Assembly (NCBI RefSeq): GCF_007795095.1 | Contig: NZ_CP042218.1 | Coordinates: forward strand, 558,001 to 622,000 | Length of the DNA stretch: 64,000 nt | From: Luteimonas granuli | GTDB taxonomy: Bacteria; Pseudomonadota; Gammaproteobacteria; Xanthomonadales; Xanthomonadaceae | Direction of reading: 5' to 3' | Notes under the pieces: generated by a model | Databases searched by the model: none | Told to the model about the DNA's origin: nothing | The model's input: the letters and a program-made list of their open reading frames with translations, nothing else | Program-made: the position numbers and the translations under genes | In this document: piece after piece, positions 18,956 to 28,639 of the stretch | How the letters are laid out: every line of letters starts with the position of its first letter | Numbering within the stretch: position 1 is the first letter of the stretch

Positions 18956-20496
18956 GCGCCCCGATGAGCAGCCTCGTCGAGTGGAGGGCGCCGGACGGCC
19001 GCCCGACCATGTTCCAGCTCATGCCGGTCGCGGCCAGGGAGGCCCGCCGGCACCTCCTCCCGCTGGTGATCCTGTTCGCGGCGATCGCGATCATCGGCCT
19101 GGTCCTCGGGCTGCTCTCGCCGAAGACCTACACCTCCTCCACCACGCTGCTGGTCGAGGAGACCAACATCATCGAGCCCCTGCTGGAGGGCCGCACCGTT
19201 CCCACCGGCGTGGTCGACCGCGCCGCGGTGGCGCGCGAAGTGGCGTTCAGCCGCAGGGCCATGACCGGCATCCTGGAGGCAGGCGGCTGGCTCGAATCCA
19301 CGCCCGACCCCAGGCAGCAGGAGCAGCTCTTCGACCAGATCGTCGGGCGGACCGAGATCACCAACCCGCGCGACAATCCCCAGCTGATCCGCATCAGCTA
19401 CACCGACACCGATCCCCAGCGCGCGCAGGCGGTCACGGCGCGCTTCGGCGAGCTGATCATCCAGGAGAGCTTCCGGACCAAGGAGCGCGAAAGCCGCGCG
19501 GCCTTCGAGTTCATCGACTCGCAGGTGGACGGCTATCGACACAAGCTCAACGACGCCGAGGACAAGCTGGCCGCATACCGCAAGGAGCATCCCGAAGTCC
19601 TGCTCGGCGACCAGGAGAACGTCGCCCGGCGGATCAGCGAACTGCGGCTGGAGATCGACCGGTCGCTGATGGACCAGGCCGAGCAGCAGTCGCAGGCCGG
19701 CGCCTGGCAGTCCCACCTGTCGCGCGAACAGTCGATCGGCGTCGCGCAGACGCGGACCGGCCCGATCCAGCAGCGGCTCGCGGAACTGCAGGCCGAGCGG
19801 GTACGCCTCGCCGGAAGCTACACCGATCAGCATCCCGACATGGTCCGCATCCGGCGCCAGATCGGCGACCTGCAGGCGCAGCTGCAGCGCGGCGGCCTGC
19901 CCGCGATCGCGGGCGCGGCGGCCTTCGGCCCCGGCGCCAGCGCGGACCGTGGCAGGCTGACCGAAGCCCGGAGCCGCAGCATGGGATCGGCCTCGCGCAT
20001 CGCCGCCGGCAACAGCCTCCTGCAGCAGGAAATGGAGCGACTGAACCGCGTCGCCGGCCTGGGAAGCGAGCTGGCGAACCTGACCCGCGACTTCGAGGTG
20101 AACCGCGCGCTGTACCAGGATCTTCTCGAACGCCGCGAGAACGCGCGGCTGGCGATGAACCTGGACATCCAGCGCGGCGGACTCAACTTCCGGGTGCAGG
20201 AACCGGCGGCTGTTCCGCTGCGGTCCAGCAGCATGAGCCTGTCCCAGGTCGCGATCGGCGTGCTGATCCTGGCGATCGCCGTTCCCGCCCTGCTGATGCT
20301 CGGCTGGCTGCGGAACGATCCGCGGGTCCGCATACCGTCCCAGATCGAGACCGCCTCCAGGCTTCCGGTCGTGGGCGTGATCCCGTCGGCCACGGATCGC
20401 CGCACCCGCATGCGCAGCCGCAACCGCTTCGCTCTGGCCACGGCGCTGATCTTCGTCGTACCGATCGTCTACGCCGTCGCACTGACGCTGAACTAG
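18952..20496 (+). CDS. Polysaccharide chain-length determinant (Wzz/GumC-like, XrtA-type)
   Basis: An inner-membrane co-polymerase of 514 residues that sets polymer length and links polymerase to exporter. A membrane segment near residues 30-50 (LVILFAAIAIIGLVLGLL) is followed by a large periplasmic part with long Glu/Gln/Arg-rich helices (about 160-420), a second membrane segment near 425-445 (VAIGVLILAIAVPALLML) and a third at the C-terminus. There is no kinase domain, in line with the separate ATPase that follows. The GTG start at 18952 overlaps the previous stop (GTGA); an ATG at 18964 is an alternative. Confidence 0.92.
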   Translation: MSAPMSSLVEWRAPDGRPTMFQLMPVAAREARRHLLPLVILFAAIAIIGLVLGLLSPKTYTSSTTLLVEETNIIEPLLEGRTVPTGVVDRAAVAREVAFSRRAMTGILEAGGWLESTPDPRQQEQLFDQIVGRTEITNPRDNPQLIRISYTDTDPQRAQAVTARFGELIIQESFRTKERESRAAFEFIDSQVDGYRHKLNDAEDKLAAYRKEHPEVLLGDQENVARRISELRLEIDRSLMDQAEQQSQAGAWQSHLSREQSIGVAQTRTGPIQQRLAELQAERVRLAGSYTDQHPDMVRIRRQIGDLQAQLQRGGLPAIAGAAAFGPGASADRGRLTEARSRSMGSASRIAAGNSLLQQEMERLNRVAGLGSELANLTRDFEVNRALYQDLLERRENARLAMNLDIQRGGLNFRVQEPAAVPLRSSSMSLSQVAIGVLILAIAVPALLMLGWLRNDPRVRIPSQIETASRLPVVGVIPSATDRRTRMRSRNRFALATALIFVVPIVYAVALTLN

Positions 20497-20504
20497 GAAC
20501 GCAG

Positions 20505-21269
20505 ATGACCACCAATCCCGACGCGCTCGTTCGCGCCGACCAGCGCCTTGCACAGCGCCTGGTCGAATACCGGACCCGGGCCCCGGCCGCGGCCACGACC
20601 GCGTTCAGCCCCGCGCAGATGCAGGAACGATCGACCATCTCGCCGCTGGGGATCGGACAGCCGCTCGTCGATGCGTTTCGCGAACTGCGCACGCGCCTTC
20701 TGGCGGCGGCCGGCAACGAGGGCAACATCACCGTCCTGGTGGCGCCAGTCAGCCGTGGCAGCGGCGGAAGCTTCGTGGCCCGCAACCTGGCGGCGGCGTT
20801 CGCGTTCGACGAATCCACGCATGCCGTGCTGATCGACTGCGACCTTTTCCACGCGAGCCAGGACTCCACCCTGCGCATCGACCCGACCAACGGCGGCCTG
20901 GTGAACTATCTCGAGGATCCGGCGGCCCTGGTCGGCGACATGCTCTACGACACCGGCATCCCGCGGCTGCAGCTGCTGCCGGCGGGCACCGCCTCCGAAG
21001 GCAATGCCGAATACCTGTCGTCGTTCCGGATGCGGCTGCTGCTGGAAGTGCTGCACGGCCGCGCCCCTCCCCGCCACGTGTTCCTGGACAGCCCGCCGGT
21101 CCGGGGAGCGCCGGACGCTCGCATCCTGGCCGACCTCGCCGACGTCGTCGTGCTGGTCGCCGGCTACGGACGCGACAACCCGGAACAGATCGCCCGGGCG
21201 GCGGCCGGATTCGACCCGGCCAAGTTCGCCGGCGTCGTCTTCAACGAAGGGCCCTGGGAGCGGCCATGA
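20505..21269 (+). CDS. BY-kinase-like / CpsD-like ATPase with degenerate Walker A
   Basis: In EPS systems of this layout the gene after the chain-length protein encodes a tyrosine autokinase. The 254-residue product has that fold: Walker A' VLIDCDLF (residues 108-115) and Walker B VFLDSPPVRG (near 190). In the Walker A segment APVSRGSGGSF (80-90) the position of the invariant Lys is Gly88, although the surrounding frame is intact. It also lacks an obvious C-terminal tyrosine cluster. It is therefore likely to be catalytically impaired or to have a structural role. It follows the chain-length gene by eight bases and overlaps the next gene by ATGA. Confidence 0.85.
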   Translation: MTTNPDALVRADQRLAQRLVEYRTRAPAAATTAFSPAQMQERSTISPLGIGQPLVDAFRELRTRLLAAAGNEGNITVLVAPVSRGSGGSFVARNLAAAFAFDESTHAVLIDCDLFHASQDSTLRIDPTNGGLVNYLEDPAALVGDMLYDTGIPRLQLLPAGTASEGNAEYLSSFRMRLLLEVLHGRAPPRHVFLDSPPVRGAPDARILADLADVVVLVAGYGRDNPEQIARAAAGFDPAKFAGVVFNEGPWERP

Positions 21270-22600
21270 GCAGTGGACCGGGAGTCGCCCATCGCCTCCA
21301 CGGTCCCGGCGGGCGCCGGGCCATCCTCTGCATGGCGCTGCTGGTCGCGCTGCCCGGAAGCGCCGGCGCGTTCGATGTCGACTACGAGATCGGCGTCGCG
21401 GCCATCCACAGCGACAACATCGCCCTCGACGACGAAGCCGGGACCAGCGATACCGTGCTGGCCCCGCGCCTTCGCTTCGCGCTGGAGCGGCAGGGGTCGG
21501 CCGCCACCCTGCAGGCACGCGGCCAGGTCGAGTACAGGGACTACCTCGACGACACGTTCGCCAGCGAGTGGCGCGGTGAGCTGGCCGGACAGTTCGACTG
21601 GTCGATCATTCCGCAGCGCGTGAGCCTGGTGCTCGAGGACTACCTGAGCCAGCAGCCGGTCGACCTCGGCGTCGGTCTTTCCCCGGGCAATCTGCAGCGC
21701 GTGAACGTGTTCGTCGGCGGCCCGAGCTTCCATGCACGCCTGGGCGACGCGACCCGTGCCCGGCTCGACCTCCGCGCGGCGAACAGCCACGCCGAGGAGT
21801 CGGAGGACTTCAACGGTGACCGCTACAGCGCCGCGCTCCGTGTGCAGCGCGAGCTGAGCCCCACGCAGCAGGCATCGCTGAACGCGGTGGCGACCCGGGC
21901 CGAGTTCGACGAGGCCGGCGAGGCCGCCGACTATTCGCGCGTGGATGCCTTCGTCAGCTACCGGCACGAGTACGCACGCGGCTACGCCGAGCTCGACCTG
22001 GGACGCTCCAGGCTGAGTCCGGAGACTGACGGAAGCAGGGTCACGGCGACCCTCGCGCGCGCGGACCTCGTGTGGACGCCGAGCGCGCGCAGCCGGCTGC
22101 ATGCGAATGCCCGCTACCAGCTCGCCGACAGCACCCAGGACCTGATCCTCCGGCAGAGCGATCTGAGCGAGACCGGCATCCCCGAACTGGTTGCCTCGAC
22201 CCTGCCGGTGAACCCGGACGTGTATCGCCAGCGACGTTTCAACCTCGACTACCGGTACCGCGGCGACCGCTTCGAACTGCGGCTGCGGCCGCGCTACCGC
22301 AGCCACCGCTACCTGCGGACGGCGCTCGACGATCACGAGGACTACAGCGGCTACGCCGAGTTCGCCTACCGCGCGCGTCCGCGTCTCACACTCTCGCTGC
22401 AGGCGACCGCACTCAACCGCGAATTCCTGGTCACGCAGCGGAAGGACCGTGATCGCGTCTACGGAATCCAGGCCGACTGGCTCTGGACGCGGCACCTGAC
22501 TTCGCAGATCGGCTTCCACCGCAACACGCGCGACTCCACGGCACCGGGTGCCGACTATGCGGAGAACGCGATCAGCGTCGCGCTGATGTGGCGTCGGTGA
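21266..22600 (+). CDS. Outer-membrane beta-barrel protein of EPS export (TIGR03016-like)
   Basis: A 444-residue protein with an N-terminal signal peptide (ILCMALLVALPGSAGAFD) followed by many short amphipathic strands rich in aromatic residues (VEYRDYLDD, FVSYRHEYARGYAELDL, FNLDYRYRGDRFELRLRPRY). This pattern and position match the outer-membrane protein found in exosortase-A EPS loci, thought to give the pore that small Wza-type lipoproteins lack. The C-terminus (ADYAENAISVALMWRR) looks like a final barrel strand. Its start overlaps the ATPase stop by four bases. The role in export is inferred from context. Confidence 0.82.
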   Translation: MSSGPGVAHRLHGPGGRRAILCMALLVALPGSAGAFDVDYEIGVAAIHSDNIALDDEAGTSDTVLAPRLRFALERQGSAATLQARGQVEYRDYLDDTFASEWRGELAGQFDWSIIPQRVSLVLEDYLSQQPVDLGVGLSPGNLQRVNVFVGGPSFHARLGDATRARLDLRAANSHAEESEDFNGDRYSAALRVQRELSPTQQASLNAVATRAEFDEAGEAADYSRVDAFVSYRHEYARGYAELDLGRSRLSPETDGSRVTATLARADLVWTPSARSRLHANARYQLADSTQDLILRQSDLSETGIPELVASTLPVNPDVYRQRRFNLDYRYRGDRFELRLRPRYRSHRYLRTALDDHEDYSGYAEFAYRARPRLTLSLQATALNREFLVTQRKDRDRVYGIQADWLWTRHLTSQIGFHRNTRDSTAPGADYAENAISVALMWRR

Positions 22601-22660
22601 GACCTGTCGCGACGCGGCACGCGATGGCCGAAAGAGCCGTACGACTGCGTTGTTCCATGC

Positions 22661-23986
22661 ATGTCCGACGCCATCGTTCCCGACCCCGTCATCGAGGATT
22701 CTTCCGCGCATGGAGCGGAGGATCCGACCGGTTCCACCATGCATGCGGCAACGGCACACCTGCGCAGGCCGCGACGGGTGCTCTACGTGGTCTCGCTGTT
22801 CCCGAGCTGGTCGGAGACCTTCATCGTCCGCGAGATCAGGACCCTGGTGGAGAACGGCGTCGACGTGCGCATCGTTTCGCTCAGGCCGCCCGCCAGCGGC
22901 CCGGTGCATGCCGACGCCGCGTCGCTGATGCCCCGCGTCCACCAGCCGCGGCACCTGCCCGCCACCCTGTGGCACGCGGCGCGCGCACTGCTCATGCATC
23001 CGCGGCGGATCGCGTGCGACGCTGCGATCGTCGTCGCGGAGACCTGGCGCACGCCGACGGTGCTGCTCAAGTCCCTGCTGGCGATGGCCCGCGGGCTGGA
23101 GCACCTGCACTGGCTGCGCGGCTTCGACCCCGACTTCATCCACGCCCACTGGTCGACGTATCCGTCCACCGCCGCATGGGCGCTGTCGCGGGCGACCGGC
23201 CGGCCGTTCGGCTTCACCTGCCATGCCCACGACATCTTCGTGAACCGGCACATGCTGCCGCGCAAGATCGCCGATGCCGCGCTGGCGGTCACCATCTCGC
23301 GGCACAACGTCGACTGGCTCCAGGCGAACGTCTCGCCGCTCGCGCGACACAAGCTGAAGGTGGTTCACTGCGGCGTCGACCTGGAGCAGATCGCATGGTG
23401 GCCGGGGGACAGGAGCGGGTCGCGCATCCTGGGCGTGGGCCGCCTGGCCCCGGAGAAGGGGTTCGCCACCCTGGTCGACGCGCTGGCGCTGCTGCATCGG
23501 GAGGGCGTGGACTTCCACTGCACGCTGATCGGCGAGGGTCCGTTCCGAAGCGAGCTGCAGGCCCGGATCGACGGGCATGGACTCGGCGCGCGGATCGCCC
23601 TGCCCGGCGCACTGCCGCAGCACAGGGTGCAGGACGCGCTGCAGGAGGCCACGGTGTTCGCCCTCCCCTGCCAGATCGCGGCCAATGGCAGTCGCGACGG
23701 CATTCCGGTGGCGCTGATGGAAGCCATGGCTGCGGGCTGTGCCGTGGTCAGCTGTCCGGTGTCCGGCGTGCCCGAGCTGATCGGCAACGGCGTGCACGGG
23801 CTGCTGACACCGGCGGGCGACGCGCATGCGCTGGCTCATGCACTGAAACGCCTGCTGCAGGACCGGGATCTCCGCGATCGCCTGGCCTTCGCCGCGCGGC
23901 AGCGCGTCGAATCGGAGTTCGACGCGCGCAAGGAAGCGCTGAGACTGCACCGCCTGATGACGGAGGCCATCGCCGATGCCGCGTGA
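22661..23986 (+). CDS. Glycosyltransferase, GT4 family
   Basis: A 441-residue GT-B enzyme that probably adds a sugar to the lipid-linked EPS repeat unit in the cytoplasm. Marks are VLYVVSLFPSWSETFIVREI at the N-terminal Rossmann fold, HAHWSTYP, ILGVGRLAPEKGFATLVDAL, and the EX7E-like segment near PVALMEAMAAGCAVVS with PELIGNGVHGLL. Donor and linkage are unknown. The start is uncertain: the ATG at 22661 gives 26 non-conserved residues, and a start at 22739 (MHAATAHL) is possible. It overlaps the next gene by 11 bases. Confidence 0.9.
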   Translation: MSDAIVPDPVIEDSSAHGAEDPTGSTMHAATAHLRRPRRVLYVVSLFPSWSETFIVREIRTLVENGVDVRIVSLRPPASGPVHADAASLMPRVHQPRHLPATLWHAARALLMHPRRIACDAAIVVAETWRTPTVLLKSLLAMARGLEHLHWLRGFDPDFIHAHWSTYPSTAAWALSRATGRPFGFTCHAHDIFVNRHMLPRKIADAALAVTISRHNVDWLQANVSPLARHKLKVVHCGVDLEQIAWWPGDRSGSRILGVGRLAPEKGFATLVDALALLHREGVDFHCTLIGEGPFRSELQARIDGHGLGARIALPGALPQHRVQDALQEATVFALPCQIAANGSRDGIPVALMEAMAAGCAVVSCPVSGVPELIGNGVHGLLTPAGDAHALAHALKRLLQDRDLRDRLAFAARQRVESEFDARKEALRLHRLMTEAIADAA

Positions 23987-25151
23987 ACGCCTGCTGCTCG
24001 TGATCGACGGCATGGAGGTCGGCGGCAGCCAGCGCCAGATCCAGCACCTGCTGGCGGGCCTGGACCGCACGCGCTGGGAGCCCGAGCTGGCCTTTTTCCG
24101 CTGCGAGTCGTTCATGGTCGAGGACATCCGCCGCAGCGGCGTCCCCGTCCATTACCTGCCCAAGCGGCGCCGCGTCGACCTGCGGTTCCTGGTCGCCTTC
24201 GCCCGCCTGCTGCGTCGCCGGGACTATGCGCTGATCCATGCCTACTCCCTCACCGCGGAACTCTGGTCGATGCTGGGCCGCGGGCTGTCCGGCCGCGGGC
24301 CGCTGCTGGTCGCGTCGGAGCGCAGCTTCGACCTCGACTCACGGGCGTGGTACTGGCTGCTCAAGCGCATCGTCATCGCACACAGTGCGGCCGTCATCGC
24401 CAACTCCCGCGCGGGAGCGCACTCGACGACGCGCCGCGCACACGCACGCGCGGACACGGTGGCGATCGTGGGCAACGCGGTCGCAGTCCCCGCGCCCCTG
24501 TCCCCGGACCGGCGCGCCGCCCTGCGTCGCAGCCTGGGCGCGCCCGAAGGTCGCGTGATCGGGCTTTTCGTGGGCCGGCTGGTGGAGGCGAAGAACCTGC
24601 CGCTCCTGATCGCCGCGCTCGCGACGCTGGGGCCGGGGGAGCGCCCGTGGATCGCGTTCGCCGGCGACGGGCCGCTGCACGCATCGATCGAGGGGCTGGC
24701 CGCCAAGGCCGGCGTCTCCGGCAGCATCCGCCTGCTCGGGGAGCGCCGGGACGCGATTCGACTGATGCAGGCCGCCGACTTCCTCGTGCTGCCCTCCAAC
24801 TTCGAAGGACAGTCCAACGCCCTGCTCGAAGCGATGGCCGCGGGCTGCCCGGTCATCGCATCGGCAGCCGGCGGAACCCCCGAGCTGGTCGATGACGGTC
24901 GCACGGGGCTGCTCTTTCCCGTTGGCGACGCCTCCGCGCTCGCCGCCGGGATCAGGCGGCTGGTCGCGGATCCCGGGCTGCGTGATGGCCTCGGGCGCGC
25001 CGCCGCGGCGTGGGTGGCGCAACACCACAGCTCCGCGGCGCTCGCCGCCGCGACCTCCGCCGTCTACGAACGCTGTCTCGCCAGCCGCACCGGGCAGGAA
25101 ACGGCTCCGCGCCGCGGCCGCCTCGTCCATGCACCACAGCCACCGGAATAG
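23976..25151 (+). CDS. Glycosyltransferase, GT4 family
   Basis: A second GT-B glycosyltransferase of 391 residues. The N-terminal IDGMEVGGSQRQIQHLL motif is the usual GG-x-R/Q acceptor loop; the donor side shows GLFVGRLVEAKNLPLLI, FAGDGPLHASIE, and the EX7E region FEGQSNALLEAMAAGCPVI with GGTPELVDDGRTGLLF. It should add a sugar during repeat-unit assembly; the sugar is unknown. It starts inside the preceding gene and ends 11 bp before the polymerase-like gene. Confidence 0.9.
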   Translation: MPRERLLLVIDGMEVGGSQRQIQHLLAGLDRTRWEPELAFFRCESFMVEDIRRSGVPVHYLPKRRRVDLRFLVAFARLLRRRDYALIHAYSLTAELWSMLGRGLSGRGPLLVASERSFDLDSRAWYWLLKRIVIAHSAAVIANSRAGAHSTTRRAHARADTVAIVGNAVAVPAPLSPDRRAALRRSLGAPEGRVIGLFVGRLVEAKNLPLLIAALATLGPGERPWIAFAGDGPLHASIEGLAAKAGVSGSIRLLGERRDAIRLMQAADFLVLPSNFEGQSNALLEAMAAGCPVIASAAGGTPELVDDGRTGLLFPVGDASALAAGIRRLVADPGLRDGLGRAAAAWVAQHHSSAALAAATSAVYERCLASRTGQETAPRRGRLVHAPQPPE

Positions 25152-25162
25152 GGGTCGTTGCC

Positions 25163-26485
25163 ATGTTCTGGGCCTATGCGCTGCCGATCGTCCTGCTTCC
25201 GAATACCCTGCATCTGCCTGCGGACGTCGGCATGGCGACGTCCCTCGCGCTGCTCGCATGCGCGACCATCTTCGGGTCGCGCGACCCGCCCGGGTTCCCA
25301 CGCACCAGCTATCTGCTGCCGCCGCTGACCGGCCTGTTCCTGGCGCTGCTGCTCGGCTACGTCATCGCGCAGTGGCACGATGCGTCCACGGCCGGCGCGG
25401 ACCTGGTCCAGGCGAAGTACGCGATCATCTATCCCCTGCTCTACCTCGCCTATCGCCACTGCGGGCTGGATCCCGGGGCCACCCGCAACCTGATCGTGCT
25501 GGCGCTGGTGGTGGCCGCGGCCGCCGGGCTCGAGGCGGTTTTCCAGGGTCTGCAGTTCGATCTCCGCGAGTTCAGCGACCAGCAGCGGGCAACGGGACCG
25601 TTCGGCGAAGTCACCGCGGCCAACCGTGCCGGCGTGTTCTTCGCCATCTTCCTGCCGATGCTCGCCGCACTGGCGTTGCAGCCGGGGTGTCGCCGGACGG
25701 TGCGGCTGCTGGCGCTGTCCGGCAGCCTGATCCTGGTCGCGGCGATCCTGTTCACGTTCTCGCGCCAGTCGTACCTGATCGCCGTCCTCGGCATCCTGCT
25801 CCTGCTCATCCATCGCGGCGTGCCCAAGGCCGTGCTGGCGCTGGTGCTGATCGCCGGCGCGGGTGCGATCCTGCTGCCGGAGAGCGCGCTCCAGCGGATG
25901 GAGGAAACGCGACAGGTCGGCATGGGCGGTGCACAGGCGTTCGACGGCAGCACCGCGAGCCGCCTGGAACTGTGGAGGGGCTCGCTGGCCATGCTCGCCG
26001 ACCATCCGGCCGGCGTCGGTCTGGGGCGCTTCGGCGACCACATCGGCGAGTACACCGGCTTCCCCGGCAAGGATGCACACAACGGCTTCGTGCTCATGCT
26101 CGCCGAATGCGGGCCGTTCGGCCTCGCGATGATGCTCTGGCTGGTCTGGAGGCTCCTTGCATTGACCCACAGGCTGCGCGCGACCGCGCGGAGCCTGGCA
26201 TGGCCCGAGGCGCACGCCCTCGCGGTCGGCTCGACCGTGGCGGTGGTCTGCATGGCGGCCGGAAACCTGTTTGGCAGCCCGTTCTTCTCCGCTCTGGTGA
26301 TGAACAGCTTCTGGGTCCTGTGCGGCCTGGTCGAGCGCTACGGCACCGCCCTGGCCTGCGCGGCGAAGCCTCGGGCCCCCGATGCCCGGCCGGGGCACCT
26401 CACCGGAATCGAACCGAGATTCCCGCTCGCGGCACGTGCCTTGCCGGGATTCCGGGCCGCGCATCATGCGCGATCCCGCGAATGA
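25163..26485 (+). CDS. O-antigen ligase / EPS polymerase-like membrane protein
   Basis: A 440-residue inner-membrane protein with about ten hydrophobic segments, a large periplasmic loop, and the Wzy_C/WaaL signature region SRLELWRGSLAMLADHP, GVGLGRFGDH and DAHNGFVLMLAECGPFG. Such proteins join lipid-linked repeat units (polymerase) or transfer glycans to an acceptor (ligase); sequence alone cannot separate these. Here, between glycosyltransferases and beside a chain-length gene, polymerase is the better guess. I took the ATG at 25163, where the first membrane helix starts. Its stop overlaps the start of the next gene (ATGA at 26482-26485). Confidence 0.86.
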   Translation: MFWAYALPIVLLPNTLHLPADVGMATSLALLACATIFGSRDPPGFPRTSYLLPPLTGLFLALLLGYVIAQWHDASTAGADLVQAKYAIIYPLLYLAYRHCGLDPGATRNLIVLALVVAAAAGLEAVFQGLQFDLREFSDQQRATGPFGEVTAANRAGVFFAIFLPMLAALALQPGCRRTVRLLALSGSLILVAAILFTFSRQSYLIAVLGILLLLIHRGVPKAVLALVLIAGAGAILLPESALQRMEETRQVGMGGAQAFDGSTASRLELWRGSLAMLADHPAGVGLGRFGDHIGEYTGFPGKDAHNGFVLMLAECGPFGLAMMLWLVWRLLALTHRLRATARSLAWPEAHALAVGSTVAVVCMAAGNLFGSPFFSALVMNSFWVLCGLVERYGTALACAAKPRAPDARPGHLTGIEPRFPLAARALPGFRAAHHARSRE

Positions 26486-27960
26486 CCGGGTCATGCCCGC
26501 CGGGGAGGCTGGCGGCGGCCGGCGGTACGCTGGCCCTGCTCAGCCTGTGCGGGGCAGAGGCCGGGGTCTCTCCCGGCGCTACCTACTACGTCCGCACCGA
26601 CGGTGGCAGCGCCACCCAGTGCAACGGCCGCAGCGATACGCGCTACCCCGGCAGCGGCTCCGCGCAGAACTGCGCATGGAACAGCCCGCTCGTCGCCCTC
26701 CCCAACTCCGGCACCGCCCGCATCGCCGGCGGCGACACCCTGATCATCGGCAGCGGCACCTACCGCATCGGCAGCCAGATGCAGCCCGTGCCCAGCGGCA
26801 GTTCGTCGGCCCGCACCCGCATCCTCGGCAAGACCGGCGGCAGCCTGCCCAAGCTGGCCGGCGCCAATGGCATCCACCGCGTCCTCAACCTCGAGGGCAG
26901 CTCCCACGTCGAGATCGGCCACCTCGACGTCACCGACCTCAGCGACTGCGTCTTCAACCATTCCAACACCACCGCCAAGTGCGACAGCGGCGACGCCTGG
27001 GCGCGTGTCGGCGTCTATGCCAGCAACTCCCGCAACGTCTGGCTGCACGATCTCGACGTCCACGGCCTCGGCGCCCGCGGCTTCCAGGCCGGCGCCCTCA
27101 CCGACTGGACGCTGGAGCGCGTCAGGATCAACCGCAACGGCAGCGCCGGCTGGGACGGCAACGTCGGCACCAACGGCTCCAACGCCGGCAAGATCGTCAT
27201 GCGCGACATCGAGATCGGCTGGAACGGCTGCGGCGAGCGCGTCGCCACCGGCGAGCCCTGGGCCTGCTGGGGCCAGAAGAGCGGCGGCTACGGCGATGGC
27301 CTGGGCACCACCTCCACCGGCGGCCAGTGGCTGATCGAGGACGCCTACATCCACCACAACACCTCCGACGGCCTCGACCTGCTCTACATGAACGGCGCCG
27401 ACAGCACCAACGTCGCCCTGCGCCGGGTCCATGCCGTCGCCAACGCCGGCAACCAGGTCAAGGTCAGCGGCAACGCCCTGATCGAGAACTCCGTCATCGT
27501 CGGCCACTGCACCTTCTTCAAGGGCAAGTACTTCATGCAGGACGGCGACAGCTGCCGCGCCTACGGCGCCGCCCTGCTCCTGAACCTGACCGGCAACGAC
27601 ACCGTCACCGTGCGCCACAACACCATCGCGGGCGAGGGTGAAGCCCAGATCGTGCACAAGAACAGCCAGTCTTCCGATCGCGTCCACATCCTCAACAACG
27701 TGGCGGTCGGCTTCCCGTACTTTGTCGACGGCTCCAGGAGCGCGTTCAGCGCCGGCAAGGCCCCGGGCACCAGGACCGTTTCCGGCAACCTGGCCTGGAA
27801 CGTGTCGTCGTGCCCGGAGGGCGTCACCTGCGACAGCCACGACCTGCCCGAGCTGACGCTGGCCGCGTTCGACAGCATGTGGTGCGCGGACGATTCCGCC
27901 CGCAGCGAAGACGCGGGCGCGCCATGCCTCGACCGGGCCAGGCCGGGACAGAGCCCATGA
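26482..27960 (+). CDS. Secreted right-handed beta-helix protein (copy 1, short C-terminus)
   Basis: A 492-residue protein with a short signal-like segment (LAAAGGTLALLSLCGAEA) and then TYYVRTDGGSATQCNG, which opens a right-handed parallel beta-helix domain (repeated units such as VEIGHLDVTDLSDC, NVWLHDLDVHGLG, WTLERVRINRNG, IVMRDIEIGWNG, LIENSVIVGH). Such folds occur in polysaccharide lyases, epimerases and adhesins; no catalytic set is identifiable. It is nearly identical to the gene at 32776 over 1.06 kb but lacks that copy's DIGAYEYG module, PT-rich linker and basic tail, ending instead in an unrelated stretch. It is coupled by ATGA overlaps on both sides within the EPS operon. Confidence 0.85.
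   Translation: MTGSCPPGRLAAAGGTLALLSLCGAEAGVSPGATYYVRTDGGSATQCNGRSDTRYPGSGSAQNCAWNSPLVALPNSGTARIAGGDTLIIGSGTYRIGSQMQPVPSGSSSARTRILGKTGGSLPKLAGANGIHRVLNLEGSSHVEIGHLDVTDLSDCVFNHSNTTAKCDSGDAWARVGVYASNSRNVWLHDLDVHGLGARGFQAGALTDWTLERVRINRNGSAGWDGNVGTNGSNAGKIVMRDIEIGWNGCGERVATGEPWACWGQKSGGYGDGLGTTSTGGQWLIEDAYIHHNTSDGLDLLYMNGADSTNVALRRVHAVANAGNQVKVSGNALIENSVIVGHCTFFKGKYFMQDGDSCRAYGAALLLNLTGNDTVTVRHNTIAGEGEAQIVHKNSQSSDRVHILNNVAVGFPYFVDGSRSAFSAGKAPGTRTVSGNLAWNVSSCPEGVTCDSHDLPELTLAAFDSMWCADDSARSEDAGAPCLDRARPGQSP
26584..27642 (+). repeat. Direct repeat, copy A (1059 bp, about 98% identical to 32908-33966)
   Basis: The two stretches align without gaps at a constant offset of 6324 bases. By eye I count roughly 17 substitutions, many of them in a few clusters (for example around 26777-26804). 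Similarity drops sharply at both ends. Both copies are in the same orientation and the same reading frame. Confidence 0.95.
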
Positions 27961-28615
27961 ACATCCCCATCGATACCCCGCTTCCGGCCGGCGAACCGGC
28001 CGCCCCTCTTCCGGACGGCCAGCCGCCGGATTCCACCACTACAGGTTCCTGGTGCTTTCGGACCTGTACCGGATCACGGGCAAGGTCCGGATCTCCACCC
28101 TGGTGGGCAAGATCATCGCGGGCGATTCGTTCCGCTTCACCTTCTGGATGCGCACCTGCCACTATGCGAGATCGAAGCGGTGGCTGAGGTACACGCTGTT
28201 TCCGTTCGCCTGGGTCATGCACCACCATCTGACCTACCGGATGGGAATTTCCATTCCGCATTCGACGCGCATCGGCAGCGGGTTCTATATCGGGCACTTC
28301 GGCGGGATCGTCGTCAACCACCGTGCCGTCATCGGCAGGAACTGCAACATTTCCCAAGGCGTCACGATCGGGCAGGCCAACCGCGGCAGGAACAAGGGCT
28401 ATCCCACCCTGGGTGACAATGTCTACATCGGCCCAGGGGCGGTGATCGTCGGCAACGTCAGGGTCGGCAACAACGTCGCGATAGGCGCCAACAGCGTGGT
28501 CACGCGGGACGTGCCCGATGATTCCGTCGTCGCCGGTGTGCCGGCCCGGGTGCTCTCGCAGGAGGGGTCGGCCGGCTACGTCAACCGCACGGACTACGAC
28601 CACAGGATCCGCTAG
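27957..28615 (+). CDS. Hexapeptide-repeat acetyltransferase (SAT/EpsC-like), apparent -1 frameshift near start
   Basis: A left-handed beta-helix O-acetyltransferase that likely acetylates the polysaccharide or its precursor. The core LSDLYRITGKV, FTFWMRTCHYA, HSTRIGSGFYIGHFGGIVVN, GRNCNISQGVTIGQ and GPGAVIVGNVRVGNNVAIGA is typical of serine-acetyltransferase-like EPS enzymes. The frame with this core can start only at a GTG at 28052 (187 residues), inside the conserved FLVLSDLYR. An ATG at 27957 overlaps the previous stop (ATGA) and runs MNIPIDTPLPAG to PPD in another frame. Adding one base near 28031 (GATTC to GATTTC) joins them as PPDFHHYRFLVLSDLYR, 219 residues. I favour the joined form. 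Confidence 0.8.
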
Positions 28616-28639
28616 CCGCGGCGTGCGACCGGCGCGGAG

